This document shows, piece by piece, positions 1 to 5,231 of a DNA stretch of 7,895 nucleotides (its first letter is position 1; each line of letters opens with the position of its first letter). The position numbers and the translations under genes were made by a program. The DNA is taken from positions 1 through 7,895 of the forward strand of contig JAEYZJ010000022.1 of assembly GCA_023430705.1 (NCBI GenBank), written 5' to 3'. The notes below the pieces were generated by a model. The model did not search any database. It saw only the letters and a list, made by a program, of their open reading frames with translations, and was not told the origin of the DNA. The DNA comes from Pseudomonadota bacterium. Its GTDB lineage: Bacteria > Pseudomonadota > Alphaproteobacteria > Rhizobiales > Devosiaceae.

Positions 1-68
1 CCCACCAATGTCGCCTTCACCCTCGGGCAAATCTCCCATACAACTCCCGCCAACGAGGGACGGGACGG
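1..68. other. Upstream non-coding stretch or end of a preceding gene
   Basis: These bases precede the first recognisable gene. A purine-rich GAGGGA at 55-60 lies 8 bases before the ATG at 69 and is the likely ribosome binding site. The reading frame of the dehydrogenase has no stop between position 3 and 69, so a longer N-terminus cannot be excluded from the window alone, but the translated stretch does not resemble the family and the ATG at 69 gives a normal start for it. No clear promoter is visible. Confidence 0.4.
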
Positions 69-998
69 ATGCCTGAAGAGATTCTCCAGACGCAAAAGCT
101 GCATGACCGCTGCGAGCGCGCGCTCGCCGAGCGCTTCACCGTGCACAAGCTGCACACGGCTGAGGACAAGGACGCGCTGCTGCGCGAAGTCGGCAGCCGC
201 GTGCGCGCCGTCGCCGGCGGCAATGTCGACGCCGCGCTGATGGACAGGCTCCCCGGGCTCGAGATCATCGCCAACTTCGGCGTCGGCTATGACTCGATCG
301 ACACCAGGGCTGCGCGCGAGCGCAACATCCGCGTCACCAACACGCCCAACGTGCTGAACGACGCCGTCGCCGAACTCACCATCGGGCTGATGATCGCGCT
401 CGCCCGCCGCATCCCGCAGGCCGACCGGTTCGTGCGCGACGGCAAGTGGGCCAAGGTCGGCTACCGCCTGCAGACCGAACTCAACGGCAAGACCGTCGGC
501 ATCCTCGGGCTGGGTCGCATCGGCAAGGAGATCGCCACCCGCTGCCAGGCCATGCGCATGCGCGTCGTCTACCACGGCCGCCGGCGCCAGTCCGACGAGC
601 CCTATGTCTATTACGACGACCTGACCGCCATGGCCCGCGATTGCGACTGGCTGGTGCTGATCGCGCCGGGCGGCAAGGGCACCGAGAAGATCGTCTCGCG
701 CGAGGTGCTGGAAGCGCTCGGCCCGGAGGGCTATCTCGTCAACGTCGCCCGTGGCACGCTCGTCGACGAGGCGGCCATGCTCGAGCTGCTGAAGAGCTGG
801 AAGCTCGGTGGCGCGGCGCTCGACGTGTTCGAGAACGAGCCGGCGATGGACCCCGGCTTCTGGGAGCTCGACAACGTCGTGCTGTCGCCCCACCAGGGCA
901 GCGCCACGCACCAGACGCGCGACAAGATGGGCGACCTCGTCGTCGCCAATCTCGTCGCCCATTTCGACGGTGAACCATTGCTCAGCGCGGTGGTGTAG
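69..998 (+). CDS. D-2-hydroxyacid dehydrogenase (glyoxylate/hydroxypyruvate reductase-like)
   Basis: A 309-residue NAD(P)-dependent oxidoreductase of the D-isomer-specific 2-hydroxyacid dehydrogenase family, which interconverts 2-oxo acids (glyoxylate, hydroxypyruvate and similar) and D-2-hydroxy acids in the cytoplasm. The substrate domain comes first (about 1-95), with the family motif FGVGYDSID at 70-78. The Rossmann domain follows, with GLGRIG at 147-152. The catalytic triad of the family is visible: Arg228 in NVARGT, Glu257 in DVFENEP and His275 in SPHQGSAT. Length is normal. After the second Rossmann strand the sequence is YHGRRRQ (168-174), with no acidic residue and three arginines, which in this family points to NADPH rather than NADH (inference). 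The start at 69 has GAGGGA 8 bases upstream. The SDR gene follows 59 bases later on the same strand, so the two are likely co-transcribed. The exact substrate cannot be read from the sequence. Confidence 0.93.
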   Translation: MPEEILQTQKLHDRCERALAERFTVHKLHTAEDKDALLREVGSRVRAVAGGNVDAALMDRLPGLEIIANFGVGYDSIDTRAARERNIRVTNTPNVLNDAVAELTIGLMIALARRIPQADRFVRDGKWAKVGYRLQTELNGKTVGILGLGRIGKEIATRCQAMRMRVVYHGRRRQSDEPYVYYDDLTAMARDCDWLVLIAPGGKGTEKIVSREVLEALGPEGYLVNVARGTLVDEAAMLELLKSWKLGGAALDVFENEPAMDPGFWELDNVVLSPHQGSATHQTRDKMGDLVVANLVAHFDGEPLLSAVV

Positions 999-1057
999 CC
1001 GGGACAAATTCGCTGCCCGGGGGGACGGGCGGCAGGCATCAGTAGTGGAGGACTGCA
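999..1057 (+). promoter_or_regulatory. Intercistronic spacer with hairpin and SDR ribosome binding site
   Basis: This 59-base spacer separates two co-directional oxidoreductase genes. GGAGG at 1047-1051 lies 6 bases before a TTG at 1058 and is what decides the SDR start. Upstream of it, CTGCC (1013-1017) can pair with GGCAG (1031-1035), or alternatively CCGGG (999-1003) with CCCGG (1016-1020). These two pairings exclude each other and both are short, so they may be nothing more than chance in GC-rich DNA. There is no U-rich tract that would make either an obvious terminator. Confidence 0.5.
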
Positions 1058-1840
1058 TTGCTTATCGATCTCAACAACAAGGTCGCGATCGTGACCGGCG
1101 CCGGTCGTGGCATCGGCCGGGTCATTGCCCGCACGCTTGCCAGGGAGGGGGCGACCGTCGTCGTCCTCGACTTCAAGCAGGACCTGCTCGACGATGCCGC
1201 GGTCGAATGGACCGAGGCCGGCTGGCCCGGCACGCGCGTCCTCTGTGACGTGCGCGAGGCGGCGCAGGTCACCGCCGCCGTCAATGCCATCGAGCAGCAG
1301 TACGGCCGCGTCGACATCCTCGTCAACAATGCGGGCGTCGCCGCCGGCGAGCGCGTCGACAAGCTGCCCGAGGCGGTGTGGGATGCCAACTTCGACACCA
1401 ACACCAAGGGCGTGTTCCTGATGTGCCAGGCCGTGGCGCCCCTGATGCAGCGCCAGGCGTCCGGCCGCATCATGAACGCCGCATCCTTTGCCGCCATCAT
1501 TCCCTCGATCGGCAGCGCCGCCTATGCCGCCAGCAAGTCCGCCGTGGTGCAGTTCACCCGCGTGCTGGCGGGCGAGCTCGGGCCCTTCAACGTCACGGCG
1601 AACTCCTACTCGCCGGGCATGATCCCGACCATGATGAACAGCTACGCCAAGCTGCCCGACGCGCGGGCCCAGCGCCTGCTCGACACCCTGACCCTGCGCC
1701 GCTGGGGCGACCCGCAGGACGTCGCCAACCTCATCTGCTTCCTCGCCTCCGACCTCGCCGCCTACATCACCGGCGCGTCCATCGACATCTCCGGCGGCAA
1801 GTTCGCGACCCAGATCCCCTCGGTCGCCTACGAGACCTGA
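1058..1840 (+). CDS. Short-chain dehydrogenase/reductase (classical SDR)
   Basis: A 260-residue classical SDR, a cytoplasmic NAD(P)-dependent oxidoreductase related to the FabG/glucose-dehydrogenase-like group. The cofactor motif TGAGRGIG is at 13-20 and NNAG at 90-93. The catalytic tetrad fits Asn115, Ser143, Tyr156 and Lys160 (YAASK). Asp39 ends the second beta strand (VVVLDF), which in SDRs favours NAD(H) over NADP(H). The C-terminal ITGASIDISGG segment is also typical. The start is TTG: there is no ATG near the N-terminus, GGAGG sits 6 bases upstream, and the next in-frame GTG at codon 12 would cut into the cofactor fold. It follows the hydroxyacid dehydrogenase by 59 bases, suggesting a two-gene oxidoreductase operon acting on a hydroxy acid, sugar or polyol. 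The actual substrate is unknown; a FabG role in fatty acid synthesis is less likely given the neighbour. Confidence 0.92.
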   Translation: MLIDLNNKVAIVTGAGRGIGRVIARTLAREGATVVVLDFKQDLLDDAAVEWTEAGWPGTRVLCDVREAAQVTAAVNAIEQQYGRVDILVNNAGVAAGERVDKLPEAVWDANFDTNTKGVFLMCQAVAPLMQRQASGRIMNAASFAAIIPSIGSAAYAASKSAVVQFTRVLAGELGPFNVTANSYSPGMIPTMMNSYAKLPDARAQRLLDTLTLRRWGDPQDVANLICFLASDLAAYITGASIDISGGKFATQIPSVAYET

Positions 1841-1860
1841 CGAGACCTGACCCCACCTGA
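1831..1860 (+). repeat. Three tandem 10-bp units across the SDR stop codon
   Basis: CGAGACCTGA is repeated exactly at 1831-1840 and 1841-1850, and a diverged third unit, CCCCACCTGA, fills 1851-1860. The SDR stop codon TGA is the end of the first unit, and each later unit carries the same TGA in a different frame. The exact second copy lies outside the gene. This looks like local duplication by slippage at the 3' end of the gene. Confidence 0.75.
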
Positions 1861-1884
1861 TCGGCCCCGCACCCCGGGGCCGAT
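1860..1884 (+). terminator. Terminator-like hairpin after the SDR gene
   Basis: ATCGGCCCC (1860-1868) is the perfect reverse complement of GGGGCCGAT (1876-1884), giving a 9-bp stem with a 7-base loop, 19 bases after the SDR stop codon. Position and strength suit an intrinsic terminator for the dehydrogenase-SDR transcript. The downstream bases are only weakly T-rich (TGTCCGGTTTG), so it may instead be a 3' stabilising hairpin or a Rho-assisted site. Confidence 0.5.
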
Positions 1885-1906
1885 GTCCGGTTTGCCGGGG
1901 GGCGAC

Positions 1907-1939
1907 GGGACGTTCCTCGCTCGCAAGCGCGGAACTCCC
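1907..1939 (+). other. Imperfect 13-bp hairpin in the SDR/alpha-glucosidase gap
   Basis: GGGA (1907-1910) pairs with TCCC (1936-1939), GTTCC (1912-1916) with GGAAC (1931-1935), and CGCT (1918-1921) with AGCG (1926-1929), leaving one bulged C at 1911, one T/C mismatch (1917/1930) and a CGCA loop (1922-1925). That is 13 base pairs over 33 bases, which is much more than expected for a random spacer. Its role is not known: part of a structured leader, an extragenic palindrome or an operator are all possible. Confidence 0.5.
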
Positions 1940-1965
1940 ATGCCCCGAACGCCATTGCCTTTGTG

Positions 1966-1989
1966 CCGGCCGGTCGAGAGACTGGCCGG
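1966..1989 (+). promoter_or_regulatory. GNRA-capped hairpin upstream of the alpha-glucosidase RBS
   Basis: CCGGCCGGTC (1966-1975) pairs with GACTGGCCGG (1980-1989) in a continuous 10-bp stem with a single G-U wobble (1972/1983), closed by the tetraloop GAGA (1976-1979), which fits the stable GNRA class. The stem ends 11 bases before the Shine-Dalgarno GGAG (2001-2004) and 21 before the ATG. There is no U-tract after it, so a leader element affecting mRNA stability or translation fits better than a terminator. As DNA the same stretch is a near-perfect 24-bp palindrome and could be an operator. Confidence 0.5.
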
Positions 1990-2010
1990 AACTGTTCGGC
2001 GGAGACCCAG

Positions 2011-3666
2011 ATGACGGATTGGTGGCGTGGCGCGGTGATCTACCAGGTGTACCCGCGTTCGTTTCAGGACACGAACGGCGACGGCATCGGGGACCTCGCC
2101 GGCATCATGCGACGGCTCGACTACATCGCGAGCCTGGGGGTGGATGCGATCTGGCTGAGCCCGATCAACCAGTCCCCGCAGAAGGACATGGGCTACGACG
2201 TCTCCGACTACACCGAAGTCGACCGCCTGTTCGGCAGCCTCGAGGACTTCGACTCGCTGGTCGAGCGCGCCCATGCGCTGGGCCTCAAGGTCATCATCGA
2301 CCAGGTGCTGAGCCATTCGTCCGACGAGCATCCCTGGTTCCGCGAGAGCCGGCTCAACCGCACCAATTCGAGGGCCGACTGGTACGTCTGGGCCGACCCC
2401 AGGCGCGATGGCTCGCCGCCCAACAACTGGCCGTCCGTGTTCGGCGGCCGCGCCTGGGAGTGGAACCCCTCGCGCGGGCAGTACTACTTCCACAACTTCC
2501 TGATCGAGCAGCCCGACCTCAACTTCCATAATCCGGACGTGCAGGATGCGGTACTCGACGTGCTGCGCTTCTGGCTGGAGCGGGGCGTCGACGGCTTCCG
2601 CCTCGACACCGTGAACTACTATTTCCATGACCGCCAGCTGCGCTCCAACCCGGCCGCCCGGCGCCCCCGGCACCTGCCCTATGCCGTGAACCCCTACGAC
2701 ATGCAGGATCACCGCTACGGCAAGAGCCAGCCCGAGAACCTCGAGTTCCTCAAGCGGCTGCGCAAGCTCCTCGACCAGTACCCCGGCACCACCACGGTCG
2801 GCGAGATCGGCGACAGCCACCGCGGCCTGCAGCTGATGGAGCAGTACACCTCGGGCGGCGACAAGCTGCACATGGCCTACACCTTCGACATGCTCGGGCC
2901 CGAGTTCACCGCCGAGCATTTCCGTGCCAAGCAGCAGAAGTTCTTTGCCCACGCCCCCAACGGCTGGCCGTGCTGGGCCTTCTCCAACCACGACGTCATC
3001 CGCCACATGTCGCGCTGGGCCCCGTACGCGGCGAGTTCGGCGGCGCTGGCGCGGCAGGCCGCGGCGATGCTGCTCAGCTTCAGGGGCTCGGTCTGCCTCT
3101 ACCAGGGCGAGGAACTGGGCCTGCCCGAGGCCGAGATCCTGTTCGAGGAACTGACCGACCCGCCGGGCATCCGCTTCTGGCCCGAGTACAAGGGCCGCGA
3201 CGGTTGCCGCACCCCCATGCCGTGGGAGGAAGGCGAGGCGCCGAACGGCTTCTCGTCAGGCAAGCCCTGGCTGCCGGTGAAGCCGAACCACTCCGCGCTG
3301 AACGTCGCGCGCCAGGACCAGGACCCGGACTCGACGCTGAACTTTTATCGCCGCGCGCTGGCCTTCCGGCGCGCCCACCCGGTGCTGAAGAACGGCGACA
3401 TCGAGTTCATGAAGGTCAGCGAGCCGCTGCTCGCCTTCCGCCGCCTTGCCGGCAAGACCAGCAACGAGACGCTCACCTGTCTCTTCAACCTCTCGGCCGA
3501 GCCGCTCACCGTGACGCTGACCGGCGGGGAAGGGCTGGAGCCCCTCGAGCTCTCGCAGGGCGCGGAACGGCGGAAGACCAGGCTGCGGCTCGCCGGCAAC
3601 GGCTTTGCCTTCTTCGATACCGGCGACATGAAGGTGGCGTTCGGCGGCCGGCGCAGGCGCCGGTAG
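2011..3666 (+). CDS. GH13 alpha-glucosidase (GH13_23-like)
   Basis: A 551-residue glycoside hydrolase family 13 enzyme that releases glucose from the non-reducing end of maltose-type, sucrose or related alpha-glucosides. It starts MTDWWRGAVIYQVYPRSFQD; the metal-binding loop DTNGDGIGD is at 20-28. Conserved regions: DQVLSH (97-102), QPDLNF (167-172), GFRLDTVN (195-202) with nucleophile Asp199, VGEIGD (263-268) with acid/base Glu265, and FSNHD (324-328) with Asp328. A beta-sandwich C-terminal domain follows. Thr200, next to the nucleophile, is the residue type linked to alpha-1,4 preference; alpha-1,6 enzymes usually have Val. No signal peptide is seen, so it is cytoplasmic. The ATG at 2011 is chosen over an upstream in-frame GTG at 1963 because GGAG (2001-2004) precedes it and the family begins there. 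The protein ends in five arginines. No sugar transporter or regulator gene is adjacent. Length matches characterised bacterial homologues (about 540). Confidence 0.94.
   Translation: MTDWWRGAVIYQVYPRSFQDTNGDGIGDLAGIMRRLDYIASLGVDAIWLSPINQSPQKDMGYDVSDYTEVDRLFGSLEDFDSLVERAHALGLKVIIDQVLSHSSDEHPWFRESRLNRTNSRADWYVWADPRRDGSPPNNWPSVFGGRAWEWNPSRGQYYFHNFLIEQPDLNFHNPDVQDAVLDVLRFWLERGVDGFRLDTVNYYFHDRQLRSNPAARRPRHLPYAVNPYDMQDHRYGKSQPENLEFLKRLRKLLDQYPGTTTVGEIGDSHRGLQLMEQYTSGGDKLHMAYTFDMLGPEFTAEHFRAKQQKFFAHAPNGWPCWAFSNHDVIRHMSRWAPYAASSAALARQAAAMLLSFRGSVCLYQGEELGLPEAEILFEELTDPPGIRFWPEYKGRDGCRTPMPWEEGEAPNGFSSGKPWLPVKPNHSALNVARQDQDPDSTLNFYRRALAFRRAHPVLKNGDIEFMKVSEPLLAFRRLAGKTSNETLTCLFNLSAEPLTVTLTGGEGLEPLELSQGAERRKTRLRLAGNGFAFFDTGDMKVAFGGRRRRR
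3648..3663. terminator. Palindrome at the convergent gene ends, possible bidirectional terminator
   Basis: CCGGCG (3648-3653) and CGCCGG (3658-3663) form a perfect 6-bp stem around a CAGG loop, immediately before the TAG stop of the alpha-glucosidase and 9 bases beyond the stop of the convergent minus-strand gene. Because only 6 bases separate the two genes, any terminator must lie inside coding sequence, and this symmetric element could serve both directions. Neither side has a U-tract, so the assignment is tentative. Confidence 0.35.
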
Positions 3667-3672
3667 GCCCCC

Positions 3673-4002
3673 TCAGTCCACCCGTTCCCAGGTGTCCGGA
3701 TCGTAGTAGTCGCTGTGCCAGCTGCCGTCCGGATACTGCACGAACGCCTCGACGCACCCGTCCGACGCGAGGCTCACCGAGCGGGCGTCGACGCCGCGCT
3801 TGCGCAGCTCGATCTTGGCGATGTCGGGGTTGAAGTCGCTCGTGTCGCCGAAGCGCACCTTGCCGTCCTTGCTCGTCATCGAGAAGCCGAACTCGATCCT
3901 GAGCCCGGGCGTGTTGTCGTTGAGGTCGCAGTTCGGGCGGGCGGCCGCCGGGCTGGCCACGAGGCCGGCAGCGATCACGATCGGCAGGGCGAGGCGCAGC
4001 AT
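3673..4002 (-). CDS. Small secreted protein with two cysteines, unknown function
   Basis: I do not recognise a family. The 109-residue product has a clear Sec signal peptide: MLRLALPIVIAAGLVASPAAA, with one early Arg, a hydrophobic core and an AxA-type cleavage site after Ala21. The mature part is about 88 residues and has just two cysteines, Cys25 near the new N-terminus and Cys83, which could form a disulfide in the periplasm. The C-terminus is rich in aromatic and acidic residues (YPDGSWHSDYYDPDTWERVD, 90-109). The ATG at 4002 has GGAGA (4013-4009 on this strand) 6 bases upstream, which supports expression as a real gene, as does the coherent signal peptide. It lies 50 bases downstream of the AbrB-type membrane protein gene and may be co-transcribed with it. 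It converges on the alpha-glucosidase, with 6 bases between stop codons. Confidence 0.75.
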   Translation of the reverse strand: MLRLALPIVIAAGLVASPAAARPNCDLNDNTPGLRIEFGFSMTSKDGKVRFGDTSDFNPDIAKIELRKRGVDARSVSLASDGCVEAFVQYPDGSWHSDYYDPDTWERVD

Positions 4003-4052
4003 GTCAAATCTCCGATATGCGGCGGCAACTTACGCGATCGGCTGCGGCGGCG

Positions 4053-5105
4053 CTACGGCAGCTCCCTGTTGCGCACCAGCAACGTCACTGTGGGGATGGC
4101 CACCGTGAGCACCAGCAGCCGCGTCACGTGGTGCGCCGCGATGAACGCCGTATCGAACCCGAGCGCGATGCCGAGCGCCCCCATGCCCTCGAGACCGCCC
4201 GGCGACAGCCCCAGCCAGATCTGGCCGATCGGCATGTCGACGAGCGGCGAGATCGCGACGACGACGACCGTGCAGATCGCCACCGTGATCGCCGTGCCCA
4301 GCAGGCCCCCGGCCGACGCCTTGATGAACTCGCGCCGGCTGATGCCGTTGAAGCGCGCCCCGATCATCGCCCCGATGAGGATGAAGGTCGCCGTGAGCAG
4401 CGGCGCCGGCATTGTGCCCTCGAACCAGCCCGCGAACTTGGCCGCGATGGCCACGGCCATGGCGCCGAGCACGTAGCCCGCCGGGGTCCGCAGCCTGGTC
4501 AGCACGAAGCCCGCGACGGCGCAGCCCGCCGCCACCGGCAGCAGCGTCATCATGTCCATCTCGGGCGCCGCGACCGGTCCCTCGTAGTGCCCGAGCGGCA
4601 GGAACAGCGCCATGATCGGCACGCAGATGGTCAGCAGCAGGATCCGGATCACCTGGATGATGATGATCTGCCGGCTGTCGCCCACCCCCGCCGCCGCGAT
4701 CGACATAACGAAGCTCAGGTGTCCCGGGAACGAACTGAGATAGGCCGTGCCGCGGTCGAGCCCGAAGAACCGGCGCAGCACATAGCCCGTGATGGTGATG
4801 ATGAGGATCAGCTCGAGCACCAGCGCCGCCAGCGTCACCGGCCACTGCACCATCAGCGCCACCGAGTCGCGCGCCACGCTCGCGCCCATCGACAGGCCGG
4901 TCGCGATGAAGGTCACGTCGCGCAGCCAGTTGGGCAGCATCACCTTGATCCCGACGAGCGCCGCCACGGCAACGGCGAGCGCCCCGCCCATCAGCCACGC
5001 GGCCGGCAGGTTCAGCAGCGCCGCGACGCCGCCGCCGGCGGTCGAGATCAGCAATGTCACGATGGTCCGGCGCGCAATCTCGCCGGCAGGCAGGGCGGAA
5101 GTCAT
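4053..5105 (-). CDS. AbrB-duplication family membrane protein, putative transporter
   Basis: A 350-residue, very hydrophobic protein with roughly ten membrane segments, of the Gram-negative AbrB duplication family (PF05145/TIGR03082 type). Members are often mislabelled 'ammonia monooxygenase' or 'AbrB regulator'; the transported substrate is not established. The family's internal repeat is visible: FPGHLSFVMSIAAAGVGD at 126-143 matches SPGGLEGMGALGIALGFD at 301-318, and the similarity continues gap-free to 158 and 333, including a shared Val and the Arg of VIR/VTR. PAAWLMGG (34-41) and TPAGYVLGA (207-215) are the corresponding points near the start of each half. The ATG at 5105 begins a short polar N-terminus (MTSALPAGEIARR) before the first membrane segment; the ribosome binding site is weak. 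It lies 126 bases downstream of the M20 amidohydrolase on the same strand, with a hairpin between them, and 50 bases upstream of the small secreted protein. Confidence 0.88.
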   Translation of the reverse strand: MTSALPAGEIARRTIVTLLISTAGGGVAALLNLPAAWLMGGALAVAVAALVGIKVMLPNWLRDVTFIATGLSMGASVARDSVALMVQWPVTLAALVLELILIITITGYVLRRFFGLDRGTAYLSSFPGHLSFVMSIAAAGVGDSRQIIIIQVIRILLLTICVPIMALFLPLGHYEGPVAAPEMDMMTLLPVAAGCAVAGFVLTRLRTPAGYVLGAMAVAIAAKFAGWFEGTMPAPLLTATFILIGAMIGARFNGISRREFIKASAGGLLGTAITVAICTVVVVAISPLVDMPIGQIWLGLSPGGLEGMGALGIALGFDTAFIAAHHVTRLLVLTVAIPTVTLLVRNRELP

Positions 5106-5231
5106 CGGCGGGATTCGGTTATGAGACGACCGACTATCGACCAGAAGCAGGGCAGGGGGAAGCGGTACTATCGGAGAATGACCCGGGCCCAGGGGGGGAC
5201 CCGGCCGTGCCCGCTCCAGGCTGTCGGCCCA
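5106..5231 (-). promoter_or_regulatory. Spacer between amidohydrolase and AbrB-type gene, with direct repeat
   Basis: Read on the minus strand, this 126-base spacer holds a G/C hairpin (5183-5204, listed separately) close to the end of the amidohydrolase gene and then two copies of CGATAGT, at 5173-5167 and 5139-5133, 34 bases apart (about three helical turns). No convincing -35/-10 pair or strong Shine-Dalgarno is seen before the ATG at 5105. The repeat could be a paired regulator site, or chance. Confidence 0.3.
5183..5204 (-). terminator. Terminator-like hairpin after the amidohydrolase gene
   Basis: On the minus strand CCGGGTCC (5204-5197) pairs with GGGCCCGG (5190-5183) as an 8-bp stem with one G-U wobble and a 6-base C-rich loop. 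On the plus strand the same position would be a C/A mismatch, so the fold favours minus-strand RNA. It starts 28 bases after the amidohydrolase stop. No U-tract follows, so it could weaken rather than end transcription into the AbrB-type gene. Confidence 0.4.

Noticed and set aside
1963..2010. In-frame GTG start that would add 16 residues to the alpha-glucosidase
   Set aside because: It would place the GAGA hairpin inside the coding region and has no Shine-Dalgarno of its own; the ATG at 2011 has one and matches where the family begins.
1828..3006. 392-codon open frame on the minus strand, opposite the alpha-glucosidase
   Set aside because: It runs opposite the conserved GH13 catalytic regions and is a repetitive Val/Gly/Glu/Ala-rich translation without family resemblance.
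4053..5105. Annotation as ammonia monooxygenase or as the AbrB transition-state regulator
   Set aside because: Both are inherited naming errors for this family: the protein is an integral membrane protein with an internal repeat, has no DNA-binding fold and no oxygenase metal site.
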